From the NCBI RefSeq assembly GCF_900187015.1, contig NZ_LT906479.1:2666001-2730000 (forward strand): a DNA stretch of 64,000 nt, given 5' to 3'. Below are positions 26,084 to 37,305 of this stretch, piece by piece. The notes under the pieces are model-generated. The model was not told the DNA's origin, did no database searches, and was given only the letters and a program-made list of their open reading frames with translations. A program made the translations under genes and the position numbers. The stretch's first letter is position 1. The number at the start of each line of letters is the position of its first letter. Source of the DNA: Serratia ficaria (lineage in GTDB: Bacteria; Pseudomonadota; Gammaproteobacteria; Enterobacterales; Enterobacteriaceae).

Positions 26084-26818
26084 ATGTTTACCCATAAAGC
26101 AATCGCCGAACTCAATGCTCTGGAGCTGATGGTTTATAACTACGTCAGCAAAAACAAAAATCAGGTGATGTACATGACCATCCGCGAGCTGGCCGAGGCC
26201 GCCGGGGTGTCCACCACCACCGTACTGCGCTTTTGCAAGAAGATGGGCTGCGAGGGCTATTCCGAATTCCGCATTCGCTTCAGACTGTACCTCGAACAAA
26301 GCGAAGTGCTGCCGGCCGATTCCGGCGCCGGTGAAATCATCAGCTTTTTCAAAAGCGTCAACAACGACGAATTCAATCAGCTGATCGACCAGGCGGTGCG
26401 GCATATTTCAGCCGCCGAGCGCATTATTTTCGTCGGCATCAGTACCTCCGGCGCGCTGGGGAAATATGGCGCGCGTTTCTTTTCCAACGTGGGGAAATTC
26501 AGCACCCACATCGACGATCCTTATTATCCGATTAACAGCGATATGTATAAAGACGCCGTGGCGATCGTGCTGTCGGTCTCCGGCGAAACCGAAGAGATCC
26601 TGCGACTGGCCAGCCAGTTCAGCCTGCATCACTGTAAAATCATCAGCATCACCAACAACGAAACCTCTTCGCTGGCGCGGCTGGCGGACTTCAACCTCTC
26701 CTACCACGTGCCTCAGTATCTGATCGGCGGCCAGCACAATATCACCACCCAAATCCCGGTTATTTACCTTATTGAAACCATCGGCAAACGCCTGGGATTA
26801 ATTAATGCGGCAAAATAA
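26084..26818 (+). CDS. MurR/RpiR-family regulator with SIS domain
   Basis: The 244-residue protein has an N-terminal HTH_6 domain (MTIRELAEAAGVSTTTVLRF followed by CKKMGCEGYSEFRIRF, about residues 26-58) and a C-terminal SIS domain (about residues 95-225). SIS features include IIFVGISTSGALGKYGARF and VAIVLSVSGETEEILRLAS, the second holding the phosphosugar-binding SGET loop. These regulators sense phosphosugars. A 6-phospho-beta-glucosidase gene starts 137 bases later on the same strand, and it is the likely target. It may act as repressor or activator. Confidence 0.93.
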   Translation: MFTHKAIAELNALELMVYNYVSKNKNQVMYMTIRELAEAAGVSTTTVLRFCKKMGCEGYSEFRIRFRLYLEQSEVLPADSGAGEIISFFKSVNNDEFNQLIDQAVRHISAAERIIFVGISTSGALGKYGARFFSNVGKFSTHIDDPYYPINSDMYKDAVAIVLSVSGETEEILRLASQFSLHHCKIISITNNETSSLARLADFNLSYHVPQYLIGGQHNITTQIPVIYLIETIGKRLGLINAAK

Positions 26819-26872
26819 AACAGGCTGTTTTTTTAATGTGACAAATCACCTCGAACGGTAATTTGTTATATC

Positions 26873-26900
26873 GTGACAATCATTCCACTGTTGCTACTAT
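26873..26900 (+). promoter_or_regulatory. Sigma-70 promoter for the 6-phospho-beta-glucosidase gene
   Basis: GTGACA (26873-26878), 16 bases, TACTAT (26895-26900). An imperfect dyad TGTTA-TATCG-TGACA overlaps the -35 and could be an RpiR or CRP-type site. The start codon lies 55 bases downstream. Confidence 0.5.
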
Positions 26901-26937
26901 ATTCTCAGACGCTAACTACATAGCCTTTCATTAATAA

Positions 26938-28392
<1,455 letters not shown>

Positions 28393-28408
28393 ATCCCTCT
28401 GCCTTTCA

Positions 28409-28431
28409 GGGGCGGCTTCCGCCCCTTTTTT
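28409..28431 (+). terminator. Rho-independent terminator after the 6-phospho-beta-glucosidase gene
   Basis: Stem GGGGCGG / CCGCCCC with a CTT loop, followed by TTTTTT. It starts 17 bases past the stop codon. Confidence 0.92.
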
Positions 28432-28441
28432 ACGCCCGGAA

Positions 28442-28458
28442 CATAACCTTGAGTTATG
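28442..28458. promoter_or_regulatory. PcaQ (LysR-type) binding site upstream of pcaHG
   Basis: CATAAC-CTTGA-GTTATG is a perfect 6-base dyad containing T-N11-A, and it shares the ATAACC-N4 half of the published PcaQ motif. It lies about 140 bases before pcaH, with the -35/-10 region presumably between (CTTGTAACA... near 28482). pcaQ is encoded just downstream of pcaG. Confidence 0.6.
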
Positions 28459-28506
28459 CAACCTGCGGCGAAATTTCACTTTCTTGTAACACTTTGGCCT
28501 GCGTAG

Positions 28507-29948
<1,442 letters not shown>

Positions 29949-29960
29949 GCCCGGGCGCCG

Positions 29961-29995
29961 CGGCGGCCGCCGATATTGAAAATCTGCGGCCGCCG
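29961..29995 (+). terminator. Hairpin between pcaG and pcaQ
   Basis: Ten-base GC-only arms CGGCGGCCGC / GCGGCCGCCG around a 15-base loop, 12 bases past the pcaG stop. There is no T-run. It is probably an attenuator or terminator separating pcaHG from pcaQ, or protects the pcaHG mRNA 3' end. Confidence 0.5.
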
Positions 29996-30034
29996 TCACT
30001 TGTCGGCGGCGGGAAAAACTCCCTACACTGGGGT

Positions 30035-30970
30035 ATGAAAAAAGCCAATCTGTTTATCCAGCGCATGCGTTTGCGCCATATCAACGGCTTTGTCGCCGTG
30101 GCGCAGGAGCGTTCGCTGAGCCGCGCCGCCGACAAACTGAATCTGAGCCAGCCGGCGCTGTCGAAAACCCTCAGCGAGCTGGAGGCCCTGACCGGCAACC
30201 TGCTGTTGGTACGCCATCGGCAAGGCACGCAGCTGACCGAACAGGGCGAACAGTTTCTGGGGTACGCCACCCGGGTGCTGGAGGCGCTGGCCGCCGCCGG
30301 CCATGCGCTGGAGCGGTTCGACGAGGCGCCCGCCCGGGCGCTGCGCATCGGCGCCCTGCCCACCGCCGCGTTGGGCATGCTGCCGCAGGCCATCGGCCAA
30401 TACCAGCAGGCCCATCCGCATGCGCGCATTCAGGTGATCACCGCAAAAAACGACGAGCTGCTGGCGCAGCTGAAGGCCGGAGAGCTGGAGGTGGCCATCG
30501 GCCGCATGGCCGAGCCGGCGATGATGAGCGGCATCGCCTTCGAACTGTTGCTGTTGGAGTCGCTGCTGCTGGTCACCCGCCCCGGCCACCCGTTGTTGAG
30601 CGAAACCGTAACCCTGGAGCGGGCGCTGAGCTACCCGGCGATCCTGTCGCCCAAGGGCACGGTGCCGCGCCATAACACCGAAAACCTGCTGTCCTCGCGG
30701 GGGTTCAGCCTGCCCGGCCAGTATGTCGAGACCCTGTCGGCCTCACTGGCGCGCCAGATGACGCTGCAGTTCGACTACCTGTGGTTTGTGCCCTCCAGCG
30801 CGGTGAAGGACGATATCGCCGGCGGGCAGCTGATCCCGCTGCCGCTGGCGACCCAGGGCATGGAGGAAGCGGTGGGGATCCTGACGCGCAACGACGGCGA
30901 ACACAGCGACGCGGTGCTGGCCTTTATCGCCAGCGTGCGGCGCATCGCCGGGGCAACCCGTCACGGCTGA
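30035..30970 (+). CDS. pcaQ: LysR-type activator of the protocatechuate genes
   Basis: The start at 30035 (MKKANLFIQRMRLRHINGFV) gives 311 residues; the longer upstream frame overlaps pcaG and is spurious. The winged HTH is FVAVAQERSLSRAADKLNLS followed by QPALSKTLSELEALTG. The effector domain (about residues 95-300) includes IAFELLLLESLLLVTRPGHP. The sequence and position beside pcaHG match PcaQ, which activates pca genes in response to beta-carboxy-cis,cis-muconate or gamma-carboxymuconolactone. A matching dyad lies upstream of pcaH. The last 10 bases overlap convergent pcaC. Confidence 0.9.
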   Translation: MKKANLFIQRMRLRHINGFVAVAQERSLSRAADKLNLSQPALSKTLSELEALTGNLLLVRHRQGTQLTEQGEQFLGYATRVLEALAAAGHALERFDEAPARALRIGALPTAALGMLPQAIGQYQQAHPHARIQVITAKNDELLAQLKAGELEVAIGRMAEPAMMSGIAFELLLLESLLLVTRPGHPLLSETVTLERALSYPAILSPKGTVPRHNTENLLSSRGFSLPGQYVETLSASLARQMTLQFDYLWFVPSSAVKDDIAGGQLIPLPLATQGMEEAVGILTRNDGEHSDAVLAFIASVRRIAGATRHG

Positions 30971-31356
30971 TCCGCTGGGCGATCGCATTCGGCAAAGACC
31001 TCCGCCGCCAGATGAAAGGCCGCATTGGCCGCCGGCAGCCCGCAGTACAGGGCGCTCTGCATCAACACTTCCTTGATTTCCTCGCGGGTGACGCCGTTGT
31101 TGAACGCCGCCTTCAGGTGCATGCGCAGCTCCGCCTCGCGGTTGAGGGCGATCAGCATGGCGATGGTGATCAGGCTGCGGGTATGGCGCTCCAGCCCGGG
31201 CCGGGTCCAGATTTCGCCCCAGGCGTAACGGCTGATAAAATCCTGAAACTCTTCGTTGAGCGGGGTCAGGCGGCTGAGGCTGCGGTCGACGTGGTCGTCG
31301 CCCAACACCGCCCTGCGCACCTCGATGCCCTGTTGATAACGCTGTTCGTCATTCAT
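30961..31356 (-). CDS. pcaC: 4-carboxymuconolactone decarboxylase
   Basis: It decarboxylates gamma-carboxymuconolactone to beta-ketoadipate enol-lactone, the third step after ring opening. The 131-residue protein is a complete stand-alone CMD-family enzyme, not fused to PcaD. Key blocks: EFQDFISRYAWGEIWTRPGL, ERHTRSLITIAMLIALNREA, FNNGVTREEIKEVLMQSALY, CGLPAANAAFHLAAEV. It overlaps the end of pcaB by 8 bases and the end of pcaQ on the opposite strand. No pcaD (enol-lactonase) is next to it, so the pathway must be completed from another locus. Confidence 0.95.
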   Translation of the reverse strand: MNDEQRYQQGIEVRRAVLGDDHVDRSLSRLTPLNEEFQDFISRYAWGEIWTRPGLERHTRSLITIAMLIALNREAELRMHLKAAFNNGVTREEIKEVLMQSALYCGLPAANAAFHLAAEVFAECDRPADQP

Positions 31357-32713
31357 GCCTTTCTGCTCCCGGTAGGCTCGGGGATGCCTGAGTCAGCACC
31401 CGCTGGGTAAAGATCTGCGCGCTGCCGAGGTAGCGCTGCGGATCCAGTAAATCGGTGAGCTGTTGCTCGGTGAAATGCCGGCGAGCGAGCGGGTCTTCCA
31501 GCAGCACCGCCAGCAACGGGCGCTGCTGCGCCAGCGCCTGACGGCACTGGCGTTCGATGTGCTGATGAGCCGGCAGCCGGCCGATGGCCTCTCCCAGCGC
31601 CATGGTGACCGCTTCGGCCATCACCAGCCCGCCGGTTAACCTGAGGTTATGCTGCATCGCGGCGGGGAATACCTGCAGCCCGGCGACCAGATCGGCGGCA
31701 AGATGCAGCGCGCCGGCGGAAAGCGTCACCAACTCCGGCAGACTTTCCCATTCGGCGTGCCAGCCGCCCAATCCGCGCTCATGCTCCTGCACCATGGCGG
31801 CGTACAGCCCGCCGATCAGCGCCGGAGCGCGGTTGGCGGCGGAGAGGATCACCGCGCAGGCCACCGGGTTGCGCTTATGCGGCATGGTGGAAGAGCCGCC
31901 GCGGCCTGGCGTCGTCGGCTCGGCCAATTCCGCCACTTCATTTTGCATCAGCAGCGACACGTCGCGCGCCAGCTTGCCCAGGGTGCCGCTCAAGCCGGCG
32001 TACCAGCCGGCGATTTCCAGCAGCCGATCGCGCTGGCCGTGCCAGGGCGCATCCGCCGCCGTCAGCTGCAGCCGGGCGGCCAACGCGCTGACCAGCTCGC
32101 CGCCGCGCTCGCCCAGCGACGCCAGGGTGCCGGCGGCGCCGCCCAACTGCAGCGCCAGCACCCGGCCTGACATTTCTTCCAGCCGCTGCCGATAGCGCAA
32201 CAGCGCGTCCAGCGTGCCGGCCAGCTTCAGCCCCAGGGTGGTGGGCAAGGCATGCTGCATCCAGGTGCGGCCGATCATCAGGCTGTGCCGATGCGCGGTG
32301 ATTTGCCGCACCAACGCCGCCGCCAGCCGGTCAAGATCCTGGCGGGTCAACGCCAACGCCTGGCGCAGCTGCAGCATCAGGCCGGTGTCGATCGCGTCCT
32401 GGCTGGTGGCGCCCCAATGCACAAACCCCGCGGCGTCGGCGTCGCGCTCCGCCACCACCGCGGTCAGCTGCTTCACCAGCGGGATCGCCAGGTTGCCGGC
32501 CTGCGCCGCCGCCTGCGCCAACGCCGCGGCATCGAGCAGATCGCTGCGGCAGCACGCGGCAATCTGGCGCGCGGCGCCGGGGGGGATAATGCCCAGCTCC
32601 GCCTGCGCGGCGGCCAGCGCGGCTTCGAAGTCCAGCATGCCCTGCAGCGTGGCGGCGTCGCTAAAACAGCCGCTTACGGCAGAAGATCGCAACAGCGGCG
32701 TCAGTAATTCCAT
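31349..32713 (-). CDS. pcaB: 3-carboxy-cis,cis-muconate cycloisomerase
   Basis: The start at 32713 (MELLTPLLRSSAVSGCFSDA) has GGAGG five bases upstream; a longer frame to 33337 is a shadow of pobA. The 454-residue protein belongs to the fumarase/aspartase superfamily and forms gamma-carboxymuconolactone from carboxymuconate. The signature loop is GGSSTMPHKRNPVACAVILS. Other conserved blocks are VHWGATSQDAIDTGLMLQLR and RTWMQHALPTTLGLKLAGTL. PcaR-like motifs lie in the 113-base spacer upstream. It forms an operon with pcaC. Confidence 0.95.
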   Translation of the reverse strand: MELLTPLLRSSAVSGCFSDAATLQGMLDFEAALAAAQAELGIIPPGAARQIAACCRSDLLDAAALAQAAAQAGNLAIPLVKQLTAVVAERDADAAGFVHWGATSQDAIDTGLMLQLRQALALTRQDLDRLAAALVRQITAHRHSLMIGRTWMQHALPTTLGLKLAGTLDALLRYRQRLEEMSGRVLALQLGGAAGTLASLGERGGELVSALAARLQLTAADAPWHGQRDRLLEIAGWYAGLSGTLGKLARDVSLLMQNEVAELAEPTTPGRGGSSTMPHKRNPVACAVILSAANRAPALIGGLYAAMVQEHERGLGGWHAEWESLPELVTLSAGALHLAADLVAGLQVFPAAMQHNLRLTGGLVMAEAVTMALGEAIGRLPAHQHIERQCRQALAQQRPLLAVLLEDPLARRHFTEQQLTDLLDPQRYLGSAQIFTQRVLTQASPSLPGAERHE

Positions 32714-32772
32714 AGGTCCTCCGGCGAATGGGCGATTTTTCGATGATGGCGCGCCGCCCAAGGCAGCGTCAA

Positions 32773-32807
32773 CTTCGATAAACGCTACCTTGGGCGATAA
32801 TCGAAAC
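32773..32807. promoter_or_regulatory. IclR (PcaR/PobR)-type motifs upstream of pcaBC
   Basis: GGGCGATAATCGAAAC (32792-32807) and TTCGATAAACGCTACC (about 32774-32789) resemble the PcaR site GTTCGATAATCGCAC in reverse and direct orientation. They precede pcaB, and similar sequences lie upstream of the 4-hydroxybenzoate transporter gene. Site assignment is by eye. Confidence 0.45.
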
Positions 32808-32826
32808 ATTGCCGATATTTTTTCCC

Positions 32827-34011
32827 CTACATCAGCGGAAACGGCGCGCCGACGTAGTTTTCCGCCAGCATCGTCATGGCGCTGCGCGATTTCACCGTAT
32901 ATTGCAGTTCGGAAAGCTGCAGCCGGTGCTGGAACGGGCTGCTGTCCCGGCGGGTATGCAGCATGTTGGTCATCCACCAGGAGAAATGCTCGGCGCGCCA
33001 CACCCGCTGCAGCGCCCGATCGCTGTAGTCGTCCAACCGGCGCCAGCTGCGGCGGCGATAGAGGCTCTCCAGCGCCTGGGCCAGCAGGCAAACGTCGGCC
33101 ATCGCCAGGTTCAGCCCTTTGGCGCCGGTCGGCGGCACGATATGCGCCGCGTCGCCCGCCAGCAGCAAGCGCTTGCAGCGCATCGGCTCGGTGACGAAGC
33201 TGCGCATGCCCACCACGTTTTTCTGGAAAATGCGCCCCTGTTTCAACGACCAGCCGTCGTGGTTTTCCAGCCGGGTGGCCAGCTCGTGCCAGATGCGGTC
33301 GTCCGACCATTGCTCGACCCGTTCCGCCGGATCGCATTGGAAATACATGCGCTGCACGCCGGTTGAACGGGTGCTGATCAACGCAAAACCGCGCGCGTGG
33401 CGGGCATAGATCAGCTCATCGCTGGATGGCGGCGCCTCAACCAGAATGCCGAACCAGCCGAAAGGATAAACCCGGGTATAGTCCTGGCGCAGGCCGCCGG
33501 GCATCGCCGCCCGGCTGATGCCGTGAAAGCCGTCGCAGCCGATGACGAAATCGCAGTCGATCCGCTGCGCCGCGCCGTCAATTCGGTAATGCACCTGCGG
33601 GCGGTCGCTATCCAACGCCCGCAGCGCTACCTGCTCCACCCCGAAATAAAGCTGCCCCTGAGCCGCCAGGCGGGCGGCGATCAGGTCTTTCAGCACCTCG
33701 TGCTGCGCATAGACGGTGATGGCGCGGTCGGTCAGTTCGGTCAGGTCGATGCGGTGCTGCCGGCCGTCAAACGCCAGCCGGATGCCCTGATGCCGGGCGC
33801 CCTCGCGCCGCATGCGCTCGCCGAGGCCGGTCTGGTCAAGCAGATCGACGGTGCCCTGTTCCAGCACGCCGGCGCGGATGGTCGACTCCACCGCCTGGCG
33901 GCTGCGCGTTTCCAGCACCACCGATTCAATCCCCTGCAGGTGCAGCAGGTGGGACAACATGAGCCCGGCCGGGCCGGCGCCGATAATCGCAACCTGTGTG
34001 CGCATTGCCAT
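32827..34011 (-). CDS. pobA: 4-hydroxybenzoate 3-monooxygenase
   Basis: This FAD enzyme hydroxylates 4-hydroxybenzoate to protocatechuate with NADPH and oxygen. The 394-residue length is exactly that of Pseudomonas PobA. The three flavoprotein motifs are present: GXGXXG in IIGAGPAGLMLSHLL, the DG motif FVIGCDGFHGISR, and the GD motif LLLAGDAAHIVPPTGAKGLN. RAGVLEQGTVDLLDQTGLGE and YPFGWFGILVEAPPS are PobA-type blocks. It lies 4 bases downstream of an aromatic-acid transporter gene, so uptake and hydroxylation are co-transcribed. Confidence 0.96.
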   Translation of the reverse strand: MAMRTQVAIIGAGPAGLMLSHLLHLQGIESVVLETRSRQAVESTIRAGVLEQGTVDLLDQTGLGERMRREGARHQGIRLAFDGRQHRIDLTELTDRAITVYAQHEVLKDLIAARLAAQGQLYFGVEQVALRALDSDRPQVHYRIDGAAQRIDCDFVIGCDGFHGISRAAMPGGLRQDYTRVYPFGWFGILVEAPPSSDELIYARHARGFALISTRSTGVQRMYFQCDPAERVEQWSDDRIWHELATRLENHDGWSLKQGRIFQKNVVGMRSFVTEPMRCKRLLLAGDAAHIVPPTGAKGLNLAMADVCLLAQALESLYRRRSWRRLDDYSDRALQRVWRAEHFSWWMTNMLHTRRDSSPFQHRLQLSELQYTVKSRSAMTMLAENYVGAPFPLM

Positions 34012-34015
34012 CTCC

Positions 34016-35368
34016 TTATAACGCTTTATTGAACGAGCCCGGCAGCGCCGAAGCCCGGGTGGAAAAATGCTTGACCATCAGCGCCAGCGCGGCGACCAGC
34101 GCCGGGATCGCCAGCAGGGTGAAAATGGTGCTGAACGACAGCTGCATCTGCATCAGCACCCCGCCGCTCATGGCGCCGAGGATGCCGCCGAAGCGCCCGA
34201 GGCCGAGCATCCAGGCGACGCCGGTCGCTCGGCCCTGGGTCGGGTAAAATCCGGCGGCCAGCGCCGGCATGGAGGATTGCGCGCCGTTCATGCAGGTGCC
34301 GGCGATAAACACCGTCACCGCCATCAGCAGCGGATGGCTGTAGACGTAGCCGATGGCGCACACGAAGGCGCCGGTCAGCAGATACCCCACCGCCACCACC
34401 TTGTGCGGATCCATCCGGTCCATCAGCCAGCCGATAATCAGCACGCCGATGCCGCCGCCCAGCGGGAACAAGGCGGTAATCAGCGATGCCTGGCGAATGG
34501 AGGCGCCGGTTTCGCGGATCAGCAGCGGCAGCCAGCTGGTGAGCAGGTAAAAGATCATCAGACCCATAAAATAGGTCAGGCACAGCATCAGCGTGCCCAG
34601 CAGATAGCGGCGGGAGAAGATCACGCCCAGCGCCGATCGGGCATTGACCTGGCCGCTTTCAGTGAGCGTGAAGCGCACCGGCTGGCCGAGATTGAGCGGC
34701 GCAATGCGCCGCAACACGGCGGCGATGCGCTCGGCCGGGTAGCCGCACACCACCATAAAGCGCGCAGACTCCGGCAGCGCCGCGACCAGCGCCAGCGCCA
34801 GCAGCAGCGGCATCACCCCGCCCAGCACCATCACGCTCTGCCAGCCGAAGTGCGGGATCAGCCAGGCGGAAACGAAACCGCCCATCGAGGAGCCCAGCGG
34901 AAAACCGCAAAACATCAGATTCACCAGCAGCGCGCGCCGCCGCTGCGGCGCATATTCCGCCATCAGGGTGGCGGCGTTCGGCATCGCCGCGCCCAGCCCG
35001 AGACCGGTCAGGAAGCGCAGCAGCGTCAGGGCCGAGAGCGAGGTGGCGAAGGCGGTCAACAGGCTGAAGCCGCCGAACAGCGCCAGCGACAGCACCAGCA
35101 CCTTTTTGCGGCCGATGCGATCCGCCAGCGGGCCGGCGCTCAACGCCCCCACCGCCAGCCCCACCAGGGCCGCGCTCATCACCGGGCCCAGCGCGGTTTT
35201 TTCTATTCCCCAGTCCTGCACCAGCGACGTGGCGATAAAGCCGATGATGGCGGTGTCGAAACCATCCAGCGCGACGGTGAGAAAGCACAGCGCCAAAATC
35301 AGCCATTGATAGCGGGAGAACGGGTGGTCGTCGATGAACGACTGAATTTCTACGTTGTGTTGAGACAT
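34016..35368 (-). CDS. pcaK: MFS aromatic acid:H+ symporter (4-hydroxybenzoate/protocatechuate type)
   Basis: The 450-residue, 12-helix inner-membrane importer belongs to the AAHS family. The first helix holds ALDGFDTAIIGFIATSLVQD with the conserved DGFD motif. GPLADRIGRKKVLVLSLALF is motif A, and LMDRMDPHKVVAVGYLLTGA its second copy. LTGLGLGAAMPNAATLMAEY is strongly family specific. It is the first gene of a transcript with pobA, and PcaR-like sites lie upstream. The match to PcaK is by family and context; transport of 4-hydroxybenzoate is inferred. Confidence 0.88.
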   Translation of the reverse strand: MSQHNVEIQSFIDDHPFSRYQWLILALCFLTVALDGFDTAIIGFIATSLVQDWGIEKTALGPVMSAALVGLAVGALSAGPLADRIGRKKVLVLSLALFGGFSLLTAFATSLSALTLLRFLTGLGLGAAMPNAATLMAEYAPQRRRALLVNLMFCGFPLGSSMGGFVSAWLIPHFGWQSVMVLGGVMPLLLALALVAALPESARFMVVCGYPAERIAAVLRRIAPLNLGQPVRFTLTESGQVNARSALGVIFSRRYLLGTLMLCLTYFMGLMIFYLLTSWLPLLIRETGASIRQASLITALFPLGGGIGVLIIGWLMDRMDPHKVVAVGYLLTGAFVCAIGYVYSHPLLMAVTVFIAGTCMNGAQSSMPALAAGFYPTQGRATGVAWMLGLGRFGGILGAMSGGVLMQMQLSFSTIFTLLAIPALVAALALMVKHFSTRASALPGSFNKAL

Positions 35369-35692
35369 AGCACGCTTCCTGGGTTGGCACGGCGTGGTGG
35401 GAACGGCCGGCGATAGCCCGGCGGGGCCATCGCATATTGTGCGATTATCGGAACATGGTTCGTTAATCGACTGACCCGATCAAAGCATTGCCGCCAAAAA
35501 GTTTCAATATTGTTAAATTAATAACCGTGCGATAACCGAACGAAAAAGCGCCGAGATTTGTTAAAGTTATTTTTTATCAGCGCGATAGGAGATTTTGGCG
35601 GGGAATTCAGGGTGTATTTTCTGTGAGTCAATTAACACTGCCGATACATTTCCGCATGGCGTCAGGACCGGCCGTTGGCCGGCCCCGCTGCC
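35369..35692. promoter_or_regulatory. Promoter region of pcaK-pobA with three PcaR-like operators
   Basis: This 324-base spacer between two AAHS transporter genes has no gene. Three IclR-type sites are visible: GTGCGATTATCGGAAC (35439-35454), GTTCGTTAATCGAC (35458-35471) and GTGCGATAACCGAAC (35527-35541). All resemble the PcaR consensus GTTCGATAATCGCAC in one or other orientation. The pcaK promoter must lie here, on the minus strand. The palindromic GGCCGGCC region near 35667-35680 may end the second transporter transcript. Confidence 0.55.
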
Positions 35693-37060
35693 TTATGCGC
35701 CCTTGGCCGCCCCAACGCCCACCGGGCGGGCCTGGCGGTCGTATCCCCACAGTCCCTTGATAAAAACGGCGCCGGCGGTGATCAGCGCCGGAACGGCGAG
35801 GATGGCGAAGATTTGCTCAAACCCCCAGCCCAGCGCCAGCATTTGCGCCCCGGCGAAAGCGCTGAGAATGGCGCCGATGCGCCCGACGCCGTGCATCCAG
35901 CTGGAGCCGGTGGCGCGCGCCTCGGTGGGATAATAGCGGGCGGACAGCGCATTCATGCCGGTGTTGGCGCCGTTGAGGCAAAAGCCGCAGGCCAGCGCCA
36001 GTGCGCCGAGCAGCCAGCCGCTGTGTGCGGCGAGCCCGATGGCCAGCGTCAGGCAGGCCCCAAGCACATAGATCACGCCCAGCGCACGGTGCGGATTGGT
36101 GCGGTCCATCAACCAGCCGGCAAACAGCGAGCCGAAAGTGCCGCCCGCCTGATACAGCGCGGTGATCACCGCCGCCTGCGCCACGCTCAGGCCGATGCCC
36201 TTGACCAGCGTCGGCAGCCAGCTGCCCAGCAGATACACCAGAAACAGCGCCATAAAATAGCTCAGCCACAGCATCAGGCTGCCGAACAGATATTGACGCG
36301 AGACCACAATCTGCACCGCGCCTTTGCCGGGCGCCGCCGCCGGCGGCAAGGTATAGCGGGTGTCGGCGCGGGTGCTGCCCGGCGCCAGCCTCTCGACGAT
36401 TTTGCCGATGCGCGCGGCGCTGGCGCGCTTGCTGACCAGAAACCTCACCGACTCCGGCAGCCGGGCCAGCAGCAACGGCACGCTCAGCAGAGGCAACACG
36501 CCGCCGAGGATCAACAGCGCGTGCCACCCCCACTGCGGAATGATCCACGACGCGGCGAAACCGCCCAGCGCGGCGCCGAAGGTGAAGCCGCAAAACACCA
36601 CGGTGATGATGAACGAGCGTTTCTTTTCCGGCGCGTATTCCGAGATCAGCGTGCCGACGTTCGGCATCGCCGCCCCCAGCCCCAGGCCGGTCATAAAGCG
36701 AAAGAACGCCATCTGCTCGACGTTGTGCGACAGCGCGGTGAACAGCGTCCACAGGCCAAAGAAAAATACGCTGTTGATGATGATCATCCTGCGCCCCAGC
36801 CAATCCGCCAGCGGCCCGGCCAACAGCGCGCCGATCGCCAAACCGACCAGCGCGGCGCTGATCACCATGCCCAGTTGGGCGCTGCTCAGGCCCCACCCGC
36901 TCTTCAGCTCCGGCGCGATAAACCCCATCAGCGTAATGTCGAAACCGTCCAGCGCGATAACCCAAAAACCCAGCAAAACGATCAGTTTTTGATAGCCGCC
37001 CAGCGGGCGATCGTTAATCAGCGAGCGAACGTCAATTTCATTGGCAGCCACAATACGCAT
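35693..37060 (-). CDS. Second MFS aromatic acid:H+ symporter (AAHS family)
   Basis: This paralogue of the pcaK product has the same hallmarks: VIALDGFDITLMGFIAPELK, LAGPLADWLGRRMIIINSVF, MTGLGLGAAMPNVGTLISEY and LMDRTNPHRALGVIYVLGAC. From ATG 37060 (MRIVAANEIDVRSLINDRPL) it has 455 residues, but that ATG almost touches the GGAGGAG ribosome site. GTG 37051 (MAANEIDVRSL) has better spacing and matches the paralogue's length. It is divergent from the IclR gene, so it is probably controlled by it. It may import protocatechuate, gallate, vanillate or a related acid. Confidence 0.92.
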   Translation of the reverse strand: MRIVAANEIDVRSLINDRPLGGYQKLIVLLGFWVIALDGFDITLMGFIAPELKSGWGLSSAQLGMVISAALVGLAIGALLAGPLADWLGRRMIIINSVFFFGLWTLFTALSHNVEQMAFFRFMTGLGLGAAMPNVGTLISEYAPEKKRSFIITVVFCGFTFGAALGGFAASWIIPQWGWHALLILGGVLPLLSVPLLLARLPESVRFLVSKRASAARIGKIVERLAPGSTRADTRYTLPPAAAPGKGAVQIVVSRQYLFGSLMLWLSYFMALFLVYLLGSWLPTLVKGIGLSVAQAAVITALYQAGGTFGSLFAGWLMDRTNPHRALGVIYVLGACLTLAIGLAAHSGWLLGALALACGFCLNGANTGMNALSARYYPTEARATGSSWMHGVGRIGAILSAFAGAQMLALGWGFEQIFAILAVPALITAGAVFIKGLWGYDRQARPVGVGAAKGA

Positions 37061-37089
37061 TCTCCTCCATAGATTTGAGCGGTCCTGCA

Positions 37090-37251
37090 AGATGCGCGAC
37101 TATCATGAGTCATCAGGCGAGTCGGCAACGGGGGTCTACTATAATCGAGTTGCCAATCGAACCCACCGGTACGTTTTATTTCATGGAAAAATAGTGACTC
37201 CGGCGGGATAGGTAATATAAAACGCTGCATTAAAGCGCATAGCCGCGGTAC
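37090..37251. promoter_or_regulatory. Divergent promoter region between AAHS transporter and IclR regulator
   Basis: GGCAAC and GTTGCC form an inverted repeat flanking ACTATAATCGA (about 37124-37157), and ATCGAGTTGCCAATCGAAC contains two ATCGA half-sites like those in IclR-family operators. TATAATCG near 37140 could be a -10. The assignment is tentative. Confidence 0.35.
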
Positions 37252-37305
37252 GTGACGGGAAAGTTCGTCCATAACCGGCGGAAAATAACGTTTCAGGAGC
37301 CCGTA

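Noticed and set aside
26835-26848. CRP-like TGTGA...TCAC near the phospho-glucosidase promoter
   Set aside because: The gap between half-sites is four bases instead of six, so it does not fit a CRP site.
32714-33337. Extended pcaB frame giving a 662-residue protein
   Set aside because: The extra 208 residues are the shadow of pobA; ATG 32713 has GGAGG at ideal spacing and gives the normal PcaB length.
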